64,000 nucleotides of DNA from CAZSDU01 sp964605775 (GCA_964605775.1 CAZSDU010000003.1:109159-173158), one strand, 5' to 3'. Positions 46,268 through 55,180 are shown, numbered from the stretch's first letter. Program-made: numbers and translations. Notes: a model not told the origin generated them from the letters alone.

Positions 46268-48250
46268 ATGGATTTTCCTTTCATTCTTGTACTGCTGATT
46301 CTAACTATTTTCATCCTCATCCTGCCTTCCAGGGTTCGTTTTTTCTATACTCTTTTTGTGACAGGACTGATCATTTTGATCACCTCCATACCCGCTGTTG
46401 ATACCCTGTTTCATTTGTCAAGGTCTTCTATGGTTTTCTATGACCAGGAACTTCTGGGTACAGTGACTTTTACACTCGATGGTCTCAGCGCATTTTTTAT
46501 ACTGCTGACCAATTTCTCCGTCTTCATGGGCCTGCTTTATTCAAACGGGTATCTGAGGTCATATCGGGAAAGCAAAACGAGGGCTAGCTTGTCTTTGCAT
46601 TATTTCAGTTATTGCTGGTTGCACCTTTCCATGCTGGCTGTGTTGATGCTTCGCGACGGACTTGCTTTTTTAATTGCCTGGGAATTGATGGCTGTATCTT
46701 CCTTTATGCTGATTCTTTTTGATGCTGAAAACAGAACAAGCTTAAAAATAGCTGTAAATTATCTGATACAGATGCATATTGGATTGGTATTATTAGTCAT
46801 TGCCTTCCTTCTGGAAGGAATAGATACTGGCCATTTTGGCTTTGACGGGCTGACAACTTATTTTTCCAGGCATCCCAATGCCCCTTTATGCTTTCTATTC
46901 TTTGCCGGATTCGCGATCAAGGCCGGCTTTATCCCTTTTCATACCTGGCTTCCGGAGGCACATCCAGCCGCTCCTTCTCATGTTTCAGGAGTCATGTCTG
47001 GAGTGATGATTAAAATGGGAATATATGGTATCGTCAGGGTGCTTACTTATGTTCAGTCTGATTTAATAACCATTGGAATGACTTTGCTGATTATTTCAGG
47101 CCTGACTGGTTTATATGGGGTGATGATGGCGATTGTTCAGCATGACCTGAAAAAGCTACTGGCCTATCATAGTATTGAAAACATTGGCATCATAGGGATA
47201 GGTTTGGGATTGGGCACGCTGGGACTAGGATTACATCAACCGACTCTTGTAATACTTGGATTTGTAGGCGGTTTGCTTCATGTGCTTAACCATTCTTTGT
47301 TTAAGCCCCTGTTGTTTTTCAGCGCAGGTTCCGTTTACAAGGCTTATCATACAAGAAATATTGAACAGCTTGGCGGCGTGATTCATAAAATGCCCAAAAC
47401 CTCAGGTTTATTTATTTTAGGCGCATTATCCATATGCGGACTTCCGCCTCTGAATGGATTCATCTCAGAGTTCCTGATTTATTATGGTTTGATCATTGGA
47501 ATGTCAGCAACAGTGGTTTATTATTCCATTTCCTTTCTCCTGACGATCATTGCCTTAACGCTCATCGGTGGACTGGCTATTTTCTGTTTTACCAAAGCCT
47601 CGGGAATGGTTTACCTCGGATCAAGCAGAACGCGTTTTGATCATGAAATTAAGGAAGTGGAAACTGGGATGTTGATCCCCCAATATCTGATCTCCCTCCT
47701 GATCATTCTCATCGGATTTATTCCCATACTGTTTATCAATCCTCTTCTGGGCATCGTTTCTTCTGTTTTTAAAGTCCCTACGGGAGAACTTGCGACTACG
47801 CTATTACCGGTTCTTGATAAGATTGTTCTGCTGAGTGCTATCCTGATCCTTCTCGTTATTGTTTTGTTGTGGGTAAGGAAGCGGAGGTTGAATGCAGCCA
47901 GAGTATCCACTGCGGATACCTGGGGATGCGGCTATACTGCCGGTACATCTCGTCAGCAATATACAGCAACTTCCTATGCTGCCAATTATGCCGAACTGGC
48001 TCATCCGGTTTTACAGGAAAAAACCGACTACGCTGATATTCATGAAGAGGATATTTTTCCTGGCAAACGCTCATTTGCCTTTCATCCATTGGATATATTC
48101 AAATCGAGTCTGAATAAGATCACAGACTATTCTATGTTGGTGTTAAAAAAAATCGCCCGTTTGCAAACTGGTAATATTCAGCATTATATTCTCTATGCCT
48201 TCATTTTTATTCTGGTTATTTTTGTTTTGCTTTACCTGGAACTGATATAA
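46268..48250 (+). CDS. HyfB/NuoL-type proton-pumping membrane subunit
   Basis: A 660-residue antiporter-like subunit with about 15 membrane helices, of the kind found in group 4 hydrogenases, Mrp and complex I. The proton-path residues are present: Glu139 (AWELMAVSSF), Lys218 (FAIKAGFIPFHTWLPEAHP) and Lys249 (MSGVMIKMGIYG). The C-terminal extension (from about 540) has two more membrane segments flanking a soluble part with DTWGCGYTAG. The ATG at 46268 starts directly in the first helix; a longer frame from 46076 would overlap the PorP gene by 179 bp. It is the first gene of a six-gene operon with 1-4 bp overlaps. Confidence 0.92.
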   Translation: MDFPFILVLLILTIFILILPSRVRFFYTLFVTGLIILITSIPAVDTLFHLSRSSMVFYDQELLGTVTFTLDGLSAFFILLTNFSVFMGLLYSNGYLRSYRESKTRASLSLHYFSYCWLHLSMLAVLMLRDGLAFLIAWELMAVSSFMLILFDAENRTSLKIAVNYLIQMHIGLVLLVIAFLLEGIDTGHFGFDGLTTYFSRHPNAPLCFLFFAGFAIKAGFIPFHTWLPEAHPAAPSHVSGVMSGVMIKMGIYGIVRVLTYVQSDLITIGMTLLIISGLTGLYGVMMAIVQHDLKKLLAYHSIENIGIIGIGLGLGTLGLGLHQPTLVILGFVGGLLHVLNHSLFKPLLFFSAGSVYKAYHTRNIEQLGGVIHKMPKTSGLFILGALSICGLPPLNGFISEFLIYYGLIIGMSATVVYYSISFLLTIIALTLIGGLAIFCFTKASGMVYLGSSRTRFDHEIKEVETGMLIPQYLISLLIILIGFIPILFINPLLGIVSSVFKVPTGELATTLLPVLDKIVLLSAILILLVIVLLWVRKRRLNAARVSTADTWGCGYTAGTSRQQYTATSYAANYAELAHPVLQEKTDYADIHEEDIFPGKRSFAFHPLDIFKSSLNKITDYSMLVLKKIARLQTGNIQHYILYAFIFILVIFVLLYLELI

Positions 48251-49161
48251 TGGGATTTCTGCTTGCCATCGTCACAGCCTTGTTTTTTCCCGGGATCATC
48301 CTCCGGATGAAAAGTATATCAAGCGGTCGGAAAGGACCAAAGATAATGCAGCCCTGGAGAGACATAATGGTGTTGTTAAAAAAAGGAAGCGTTTTTAGCA
48401 GGGTGTCGAGTTATGTCTTTCGCATCGCTCCGGTAATCTATTTATCCACCATTTTTTGCGCACTACTGTTGTTACCCTTTCCCGGGTTTCCGTCAATCTT
48501 TGGTTTTAATGGTGATTTTGTGCTTTTTGCCTATATGCTTGCCTTGGGGAAGTTTTTATTTATTCTATCAGCGCTTGATACCGGAAGCAGTTTTGAAGGA
48601 ATGGGGGCAAACCGTGAAGCCTTGTACAGTATGCTGGCCGAACCTGCTTTTTTCATTCTATTTGGGACCTTGTCATTGCTTACTGGTTATACATCCATGC
48701 AGCAGATCTTCGAATCCTTCCAGTTTGTAGGGCATAACTCATTGATCATCGGGTTTATTGCGGTTTACCTCCTGATCCAGATCGCCATGATTGAGAATAG
48801 CCGTATGCCGGTGGATGATCCAAAGACACATTTGGAGCTGACCATGGTTCATGAAGTGATGATTCTTGACCATAGCGGATTCGATCTGGCCATGATTCAT
48901 ATCGGAACAGCATTGAAATTTGCCATGTACGGGTCACTGGTGGCAAACTTCCTGATCCCTGTCGAATGGGCGTTGTCAGCAAGAATTACCTTATTTTTCA
49001 CCATACAGTTGACATTTGCCGCTTTGATAGGGGTGATGGAGTCATTCCGGGCACGGAAAAAACTGTCCAATAATCCTCAATTTATCGTCACCCTGAGCGT
49101 CATTGCACTGGTCGCTTTTATTCTGGTTTTATTGATCACTTTCAATATGATCGCATCATGA
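48250..49161 (+). CDS. HyfC/NuoH-type membrane subunit
   Basis: 303 residues with about eight membrane helices, in the NuoH/EchB/HycD family that couples the peripheral arm to the proton channels. Conserved loops include SSFEGMGANREALYSMLAEPAFF and MIENSRMPVDDPKTHLELTMVHE, which carry the acidic funnel residues. The start shares one base with the upstream stop. The family normally lies beneath the NuoB- and NuoD-like subunits encoded downstream. Confidence 0.94.
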   Translation: MGFLLAIVTALFFPGIILRMKSISSGRKGPKIMQPWRDIMVLLKKGSVFSRVSSYVFRIAPVIYLSTIFCALLLLPFPGFPSIFGFNGDFVLFAYMLALGKFLFILSALDTGSSFEGMGANREALYSMLAEPAFFILFGTLSLLTGYTSMQQIFESFQFVGHNSLIIGFIAVYLLIQIAMIENSRMPVDDPKTHLELTMVHEVMILDHSGFDLAMIHIGTALKFAMYGSLVANFLIPVEWALSARITLFFTIQLTFAALIGVMESFRARKKLSNNPQFIVTLSVIALVAFILVLLITFNMIAS

Positions 49162-49775
49162 CCGTAATGCTCGTTATCGTTTTTGCCATCACCCTGATAT
49201 ACCTGAGCATGACAGAACGTTTTCTCATCTTTACCGGACTCATCGGCTTTCAGGGAGTTTTGCTGTTTGTCCTTTCACTGCTTGAACTTCATTCGATCAC
49301 TCTGGGAACCCTGCTGTTTGTGGCCATTGAAACCCTGGTTTTCAAGGTGATCGTAGTTCCCTACCTGCTCTTCCGGATCATTGATAAGACGGGTGAAGCC
49401 CGCGTACACGATAAAGCGCTTCCTGGTTTTTATAGTCTTTTATTTATAAGCCTTGGCCTGATACTTAGTATTGTGGTTTCTTTTTCCATGAATTCCAGAC
49501 CATCCACGATGTTATATTTTATTGTTGCTTTCTTTGCAGTATATACAGGGTTGTTTATCATTATCTCCCATAAAAAGATATTCTCTCATCTCGTGGGTTT
49601 TTTGGTCATTGAGAATGCCGTACTACTGCTTTCCCTTGCCATAGGAAGTGAAATGCCTATGCTGATCAACATTGGTATACTCCTCGATATTTTTGTCAGT
49701 GTATTGATCCTGGGAATTTTTGTAATGAAACTAAAGCAAACAACGCATGAATTAACAATGTTGAAGGATGATTAA
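49158..49775 (+). CDS. HyfE-type membrane subunit
   Basis: 205 residues with about seven membrane helices, built like HyfE of hydrogenase-4. It includes a NuoK-like half with conserved acidic positions (FVAIETLVFKVIVVPYLL and GFLVIENAVLLLSLAIG). It overlaps the HyfC-like gene by 4 bp (ATGA). HyfE-like subunits are part of the proton-translocating arm. A 56-bp gap separates it from the next gene. Confidence 0.9.
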   Translation: MTVMLVIVFAITLIYLSMTERFLIFTGLIGFQGVLLFVLSLLELHSITLGTLLFVAIETLVFKVIVVPYLLFRIIDKTGEARVHDKALPGFYSLLFISLGLILSIVVSFSMNSRPSTMLYFIVAFFAVYTGLFIIISHKKIFSHLVGFLVIENAVLLLSLAIGSEMPMLINIGILLDIFVSVLILGIFVMKLKQTTHELTMLKDD

Positions 49776-49831
49776 TACAATGGTTGAAGAATGTTATGAA
49801 TAAAAAGGTAAACCTTAATCGTAATCGGTAA

Positions 49832-51271
49832 ATGTCATCAGGCGGATATATTATGATGGTTTTTTTCGGGGTTTTTCTCCTGCTGACGATTATCGTGGGA
49901 ATACTGCATAGTAAAGTGATCGCCAGGGGGTTGACTATCCTTTTCGTGATCATTCACCTGCTTTTTACTGTTTATTGCTGGATGCATCTGGGTGAAACGG
50001 TGCTCGACTATTTTACCTTCGATCCATTGGGTGTATTGCTATTGTCTGTTCTTTCGGTACTTACGATAACCACGGTTTATCATGGGTTTATCTATGTAAA
50101 GGAAGATCCTCCGCGTATCTATGCCATCTATCACGCAGCATTAATGGCATTGATCATCGCCATGTCGGGAGCCTATCTGGCCAATGGTATGACCACGGTT
50201 TGGATCTTTGTTGAAGCCACGACCCTGGCCGTGGCTGCGCTGATCTATCACGACCGGACATCCATGGCTCTTGAGGCAACCTGGAAATATGTTTTTGTCT
50301 GTTCAATCGGAATTGCCCTGGCTTATCTCGGGATACTGTTCCTCGGATTTACGGTGCATGATGGTCGGTTGCTTCATCTTTCTTTCAGCAACATCATTGA
50401 AATTGCCCGCATGGCCAACCCACTTTACCTGAAAATCGCATTTGTGTTTGTCCTGGTGGGATACAGCACTAAAATGGGATTATTCCCCATGCATACGGTC
50501 ACTGTGGACGCTCATACTGTGGCGCCTCCGCCAATCAGCGCTTTTATTTCCACTACCCTGATGAACGTGGGATTCCTCGCTATTTTTCGCATCTATGCGC
50601 TGTTCTCGGCTACCACTATTCTTCCATTTATGAACCATGTATTGATTTTGTCAGGCGTGTTATCATTGCTTGTTTCAGCAGGATATATGCTCAAAGCCAA
50701 GCACAATAAAAGGATGCTTGCCTATTCCAGCCTTGAAAATATGGGCATCGTCGCCATTGCTTTGGGAATCGGAGGCATCGGTTATTATGCTGCCATCCTT
50801 CATATCGTGCTTCATTCTTTTACAAAAGCGGGATTGTTTTACCAGATCGGTCAATCTTACAAGGTTATGGGTACCTATAAACTCGATGAATCAGGGAATT
50901 ATATGACGCTCTATCCTGCCGGAGCGGTTGCCCTTCTGCTGGGTTTTCTATGCATTACTGCCATTCCCCCTTCCGGGATGTTCATCTCGGAATTATATTT
51001 GATGAAAGCTATGATTATATCCGGAAACTGGGTATTGCTGGCCCTGACGGCCATTTTGCTTTGTTTCGTATTATATGCCTTACTCACCCGTGTTCTTCAT
51101 ATTGTTTATTCCCAGCCAAGGGAAAAACCATTGCATGAACTCAGAAAAGTGAATCCCTGGCAATCCGTCAGTCAATATATTCTCTTTGGTCTGGTCATTC
51201 TGATTTGTTTTGTGCAACCTGCCCCCTTGCGCTCTCTGATTGAATCCATCATCAATGCCTTACCAAGATAA
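49832..51271 (+). CDS. HyfF/NuoN-type proton-pumping membrane subunit
   Basis: A 479-residue second antiporter-like subunit, with proton-path residues in WIFVEATTLAVAALIYHD (Glu) and LEATWKYVFVCSIG (Lys). The central helix-break motif appears as LFPMHTVTVDAHTVAPPPISAF. It is the HyfF type found beside HyfB in group 4 hydrogenases, so the complex should have two antiporter-like pumps. The stop overlaps the next start by one base (TAATG). Confidence 0.93.
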   Translation: MSSGGYIMMVFFGVFLLLTIIVGILHSKVIARGLTILFVIIHLLFTVYCWMHLGETVLDYFTFDPLGVLLLSVLSVLTITTVYHGFIYVKEDPPRIYAIYHAALMALIIAMSGAYLANGMTTVWIFVEATTLAVAALIYHDRTSMALEATWKYVFVCSIGIALAYLGILFLGFTVHDGRLLHLSFSNIIEIARMANPLYLKIAFVFVLVGYSTKMGLFPMHTVTVDAHTVAPPPISAFISTTLMNVGFLAIFRIYALFSATTILPFMNHVLILSGVLSLLVSAGYMLKAKHNKRMLAYSSLENMGIVAIALGIGGIGYYAAILHIVLHSFTKAGLFYQIGQSYKVMGTYKLDESGNYMTLYPAGAVALLLGFLCITAIPPSGMFISELYLMKAMIISGNWVLLALTAILLCFVLYALLTRVLHIVYSQPREKPLHELRKVNPWQSVSQYILFGLVILICFVQPAPLRSLIESIINALPR

Positions 51272-52824
51272 TGAAGGAAACCCGATATATCGAACTGTTT
51301 TCCAATCCCGGGAATGTCCTCCTCGAGGAAATTCCCGTCATGGGATATGATGATTTTATGTCCTTTACCAATCTGTTGATGGGTGAAGAAGGAACCCATT
51401 GCGCAGCCTACTTCGTCTTGCCTCAGAATGACAAATTCCGGTTTATTTGCTGTATGGCTGCCGATGAAAATCATGCCCTTGTGATTTATTCTCATGAACA
51501 GGAAATCAACTCCCTTCCATCACTACCCTCCATATCGGAGAAACATTTTCAATTTCATGTCTTTGAAAGGGAAATCCATGAACAGTATGGCATCGGGTTT
51601 ACCGGTCATCCCTGGCTGAAACCCATCCGATATCCCTTTTACAGGGCAGATCAATCGGCCATCATGGATTGTTATCCTTTTTATTCCATGGAAGGGGAGG
51701 AGCTTCATGAAGTGGGTGTTGGCCCTGTTCATGCCGGGATCATTGAACCAGGGCATTTTCGCTTCATCTGTCATGGTGAAAAGGTTCTTCATCTGGAGAT
51801 ACACCTCGGATATCAGCACAGGGGACTGGAACGGCTGATGGTTAAAACGCAGGATCTCCTTGCCCGGACCTTGCTTGCTGAGAGCATAGCCGGTGATACC
51901 GTGGTGGGACACACAATGGCTTATTCAGGTTTGATGGAATCGCTTTCGGGTGAAACTATTTCTTCCCGATTGTCTGTAGAAAGGATCATTGCCCTGGAAC
52001 TCGAACGTATCGGAATTCATATTGGTGATACAGCCGCATTATGTACGGATATTGCTTATCAGTTCGGACAGGTCGTGAATGAGGCACTCCGAACCCTCAT
52101 TATCAATACCACCCAGTTATGGTGCGGTAATCGTTTTGGCAAAGGACTTATTCGTCCGGGAGGAACGCATTATCCCTTGCAGGAACACTTGGCTGAAACC
52201 ATAATGAAAAATCTGGATGAGGTGGAAGAACGTTATCTTCATATGGCCGACAGGATTTTCTCCCTGCCAAGCGTATTGGGTCGTTTTGAAAGTATCGGGA
52301 AACTATCCACCATGCAGGCCACCCTGATCGGAGCCGTGGGCATGACGGCAAGAAGCAGCGGAATGCACCGCGATGTTCGCTGGTCTCACCCTTTCAGCGC
52401 TTATGTTGATCATCCTTATGAACCCGTGATTCTGCAAAAAGGAGATGTCTGGTCAAGGGCCATTCTGCGTAAAATGGAAGTGGTAAAATCTGTCGAAGTG
52501 ATCAGGGAACTGTTGAAGGAGTTGAGGATAAATGATCTGCATCTTGAGAATCCCGGAATCGCTGATCAAAAATCTGGAAGCGAAAACCAGAAATATTCCC
52601 TTTCACCTTCTTCATTGGCTGTTTCCCTGGTTGAAGGCTGGCGTGGAGAAATTTGTCATATCGCGGTCACCGATACCGATGGAAAGATCATTTCTTATAA
52701 GATAAAAGATCCCTCGTTTCACAACTGGTTGGCATTAGCATTGGCAGTCAGAAACCAGGAAATCTCGGATTTTCCATTATGCAATAAGAGCTTTAATCTT
52801 TCATACTGTGGACATGACCTTTGA
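51271..52824 (+). CDS. HyfG/NuoCD-type large subunit lacking NiFe ligands
   Basis: 517 residues. The N-terminus (about 1-125) is NuoC-like (EREIHEQYGIGFTGHPWLKPIRYP). The rest is NuoD/hydrogenase-large-subunit-like, starting GPVHAGIIEPGHFRFICHG and HLEIHLGYQHRGLERLM. True group 4 enzymes bind NiFe through CGxC motifs near the start and end of this domain. Here the first reads ESIAGDTVVGH (204-214), so both cysteines are replaced. The second reads SFNLSYCGHDL at the very C-terminus, with a single Cys in a shifted place. A hydrogenase role is therefore unlikely; the match is to Ehr-type complexes with unknown chemistry. There is no C-terminal extension beyond the L2-like motif. Confidence 0.88.
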   Translation: MKETRYIELFSNPGNVLLEEIPVMGYDDFMSFTNLLMGEEGTHCAAYFVLPQNDKFRFICCMAADENHALVIYSHEQEINSLPSLPSISEKHFQFHVFEREIHEQYGIGFTGHPWLKPIRYPFYRADQSAIMDCYPFYSMEGEELHEVGVGPVHAGIIEPGHFRFICHGEKVLHLEIHLGYQHRGLERLMVKTQDLLARTLLAESIAGDTVVGHTMAYSGLMESLSGETISSRLSVERIIALELERIGIHIGDTAALCTDIAYQFGQVVNEALRTLIINTTQLWCGNRFGKGLIRPGGTHYPLQEHLAETIMKNLDEVEERYLHMADRIFSLPSVLGRFESIGKLSTMQATLIGAVGMTARSSGMHRDVRWSHPFSAYVDHPYEPVILQKGDVWSRAILRKMEVVKSVEVIRELLKELRINDLHLENPGIADQKSGSENQKYSLSPSSLAVSLVEGWRGEICHIAVTDTDGKIISYKIKDPSFHNWLALALAVRNQEISDFPLCNKSFNLSYCGHDL

Positions 52825-52957
52825 AACGGAATTCAGCATCGTATCACAACGTCAAAATATCCATGCAAGAATAATGGATCATGATGACTTCAATCCCTTC
52901 ATTTGCCTGATTATTTTTTTGCTCAGTAACGATCAAAGCACTATCCAAAATGCGTGA
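52814..52957 (+). CDS. candidate small protein bridging the hyfG-like and hyfI-like genes
   Basis: A 47-codon frame starts at an ATG 11 bp before the end of the HyfG-like gene and stops 8 bp inside the next gene. It thus fills an otherwise empty gap in a tightly packed operon. The product starts MTFETEFSIVSQ and has one short hydrophobic stretch (FICLIIFLL). No family is recognised, and no RBS is visible. It could be a small subunit, a translational coupling device, or a chance frame. Confidence 0.35.
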   Translation: MTFETEFSIVSQRQNIHARIMDHDDFNPFICLIIFLLSNDQSTIQNA

Positions 52958-53699
52958 ATTCAAAATATTCAGGAGTCATAGGAAGCAGTTTATTCCTGAT
53001 TTACGGAATGCCGAATTGCCCGGAATCTTTCGCGGCAGGCCGGTAATCAGCGAGGATATCCGCCCGGATGAAGCCAGCAGACTCTCAAAAATTTGCCCTG
53101 TTGGAGCGATCCAAACCGTCCCCTTTTCCCTTGATCTTGGCCGATGTGTTTTTTGCAGGGAGTGTGAGTTTTTCTTGCCGGACAAGGTTAGTTTTACCAA
53201 TGATTATCGCCTGGCTGCCAACAGGAGGGAAGACCTGATCATTAAAGCTGGAGAAAATCACCCGGTTCGTTTGTTTGAACCGGCGGTCAACCCTGAAATA
53301 CGGAGGGTTTTTAAACATTCTCTGAAATTGCGACAGGTTTCTGCCGGAGGGGATAATTCCTGTGAAATGGAGTTGAATGCTGCCGGGAATGTCAATTTCG
53401 ATATGGGAAGATACGGAATACAGTTTGTCGCATCGCCCCGTCATGCGGATGGGATGGTCTTAACCGGACCCCTTACGCAAAACATGTCAGAAGCCCTGAA
53501 ACTCACCTGGGAAGCCATCCCTTCGCCGAAAATCTTTATTCTGGTTGGATCTGATGCCATCAGCGGAGGGTTGTTTTCAGAAAGTCCGGCAATTGACCGC
53601 CAATTCCTGAATGATCATCCGGCAGATTTATATCTGCCCGGAAATCCGACCCACCCCCTGACCTTCATCAATGGGATCATGGATCTGATTGGAATTTAA
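52950..53699 (+). CDS. fused ferredoxin/NuoB-like (HyfH-HyfI-type) subunit with missing cluster ligands
   Basis: 249 residues: a HyfH-like ferredoxin half (1-100) fused to a NuoB/HyfI-like half (105-249). In the ferredoxin half Cys66, Cys69 and Cys72 (CVFCREC) plus Cys49 (ICP) remain, enough for one [4Fe-4S] cluster. The first CxxCxxC and the last CP of the two-cluster fold are gone. In the NuoB half the four cluster positions read Asp135/Cys138 (GGDNSCEME), Asp202 (VGSDAISGGLF) and Asn232 (PGNPTHPLT). Only one of four ligands is therefore kept. PRHADGMVLTGP is intact, so the fold is certain. The stop overlaps the convergent gene by 4 bp. Confidence 0.87.
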   Translation: MREFKIFRSHRKQFIPDLRNAELPGIFRGRPVISEDIRPDEASRLSKICPVGAIQTVPFSLDLGRCVFCRECEFFLPDKVSFTNDYRLAANRREDLIIKAGENHPVRLFEPAVNPEIRRVFKHSLKLRQVSAGGDNSCEMELNAAGNVNFDMGRYGIQFVASPRHADGMVLTGPLTQNMSEALKLTWEAIPSPKIFILVGSDAISGGLFSESPAIDRQFLNDHPADLYLPGNPTHPLTFINGIMDLIGI

Positions 53700-54313
53700 T
53701 ATACCCCGTTTTTTCTGATGTCTGATAAGATGGTCACAATGGGTGCGCACCAGTGCTTAATCCCCATACCGGCAGCTTTTGCCGTATATTTCCGGGTACG
53801 GATTACCGTTTTTGTAATAGGATCGAAATAGGTCACCCAGACATTGGCCAGCTCAGTGGTTTTGTCAAAGCTCTCAACGATGATCACGAGACCTATCCCG
53901 TCTTTTTCAGCGGGAGTATATTTTTTAACCATTTTTTCCACCTTGTCCTCGGTAAACTGGGGTTTTTCCTTGTCGTTGTTACCAAAGAGATCGGAAATGT
54001 CGATATTAGAATTACGTTCACCAACCACCGATAAATCGATGAATACATAGTTCATGCCAAGCAGTTTTTTCAGATCCATGGGAAAAGTAGTGAACCTGCC
54101 TTCTGCAAAAGCGGTATTCCAGGCTGGAATATCAAAGGAGAGCATCTTCTCGCGATCCATAAATGGACCATAAAAACGTGCTTGGGAAAAATCAAGCCCA
54201 AACCATATCAACGAGCGGGCATTTCTGACATCTCCAAGGGTATATTTCGACTGAGAAAGCCCTGTTTGGGAGAAAATTGCCAGGAGCATGGACAGGATAA
54301 AAAGTTTTTTCAT
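53696..54313 (-). CDS. secreted protein of unknown function
   Basis: 205 residues with a signal peptide (ends GLSQ). The mature protein contains VRNARSLIWFGLDFSQARFYG and, near the end, KTRKYTAKAAGMGIKHWCAPI-like motifs (here TRKYTAKAAGMGIKHWCAPI). Similar short periplasmic proteins occur in Bacteroidota, but I cannot name the family. The ATG at 54313 starts the signal peptide. It is convergent with the preceding operon, overlapping its stop by 4 bp. Confidence 0.78.
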   Translation of the reverse strand: MKKLFILSMLLAIFSQTGLSQSKYTLGDVRNARSLIWFGLDFSQARFYGPFMDREKMLSFDIPAWNTAFAEGRFTTFPMDLKKLLGMNYVFIDLSVVGERNSNIDISDLFGNNDKEKPQFTEDKVEKMVKKYTPAEKDGIGLVIIVESFDKTTELANVWVTYFDPITKTVIRTRKYTAKAAGMGIKHWCAPIVTILSDIRKNGVY

Positions 54314-54353
54314 AGCTTCTCTTTTTAAGATGATAGTCAAATATACAATAATT

Positions 54354-55163
54354 TTATAATACTTCTTTTTCCGGGTACAATTTTTTCATGTATTGGCTAA
54401 CCATTAATGCTGAGCGTGACCGGGGAAGTATCCGGGTAAGAAAAAAATAATTCAAGCGGTTTTTCCACCCCGGGATATGAATGGCTTTCCTTCCCAGGTT
54501 TTGGAATGAAGAGATGGCGACTTTTTCTGCTTTCATGGCATTTTTAACCCGGTTTTTTGTCTCTCCTAGGCTTGTCAGATAGGTTGGGGTGAGTGTAATC
54601 CCGGCACAGCATGCCTGAATGGCAATCTTCTTCTCCTTGAATTCATGGTATAAGGCTTCTGCCAGGATGATGTTAAAAGCTTTTGTGGCAGCATAGGGTG
54701 CAACATACCTGGGACCGACCAGTCCTGCCAGGGATGACATCAGGATGATTCCACCGGGGCCTTTGCTTCCAATCATTTCAGCAAAATCACGAACCAGCAA
54801 TAAGGGGGTCATACTGTTCAGATGGACGAAACGTTTCAGTTCGGTTGTGTCGTTGGAAAGAAATGGACGAACTTTACTGTAGGCCGCAACGTAAATCATG
54901 AGCCGGCAGTCTGTTTTCCGGATCGCTTCCATACATAAATGGACGGAATGTTCATCTTCAAGGTCATGGGTAATACACAGGGTTTGAACTCCGTAGGTGG
55001 TTTCGATTTGACGGGAAAGGTTTTGTAATGATTCCCTGTGAATATCCACCATGACCAGATGTTGTCCTTTTTCGGCAAGAAGCATCGAGAAAGCTTTTCC
55101 TATCCCTTCGGCAGCACCGGCTACCAGCGCCCATTCTCCATATCTTTCCTGATGGTTCTTCAT
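54354..55163 (-). CDS. short-chain dehydrogenase/reductase (SDR)
   Basis: A 269-residue classical SDR. The nucleotide-binding motif is GAAEGIG (16-22), with an acidic residue (Asp40) after strand 2 suggesting NAD(H) preference. The catalytic set is Ser143/Ser144 with Tyr157 and Lys161 (PYAATKAF). The C-terminal basic stretch may contact membranes. It is divergent from the DUF1214 gene, and is likely one of two SDRs acting in the same pathway as the sulfotransferase cassette. Substrate unknown; a lipid or steroid-like alcohol is an inference. Confidence 0.92.
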   Translation of the reverse strand: MKNHQERYGEWALVAGAAEGIGKAFSMLLAEKGQHLVMVDIHRESLQNLSRQIETTYGVQTLCITHDLEDEHSVHLCMEAIRKTDCRLMIYVAAYSKVRPFLSNDTTELKRFVHLNSMTPLLLVRDFAEMIGSKGPGGIILMSSLAGLVGPRYVAPYAATKAFNIILAEALYHEFKEKKIAIQACCAGITLTPTYLTSLGETKNRVKNAMKAEKVAISSFQNLGRKAIHIPGWKNRLNYFFLTRILPRSRSALMVSQYMKKLYPEKEVL

Positions 55164-55172
55164 GTTTTTTTT

Positions 55173-55180
55173 TATCTTTG
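55173..55180 (+). promoter_or_regulatory. possible -7 box before the DUF1214 gene (TATCTTTG)
   Basis: TATCTTTG fits TAnnTTTG and lies 45 bp before the ATG at 55226, in the divergent spacer. No -33 match was found. Confidence 0.35.

Noticed and set aside
51271..53699. Calling the operon a functional hydrogenase-4 or formate hydrogenlyase
   Set aside because: The NiFe-binding cysteines and most small-subunit cluster ligands are absent.
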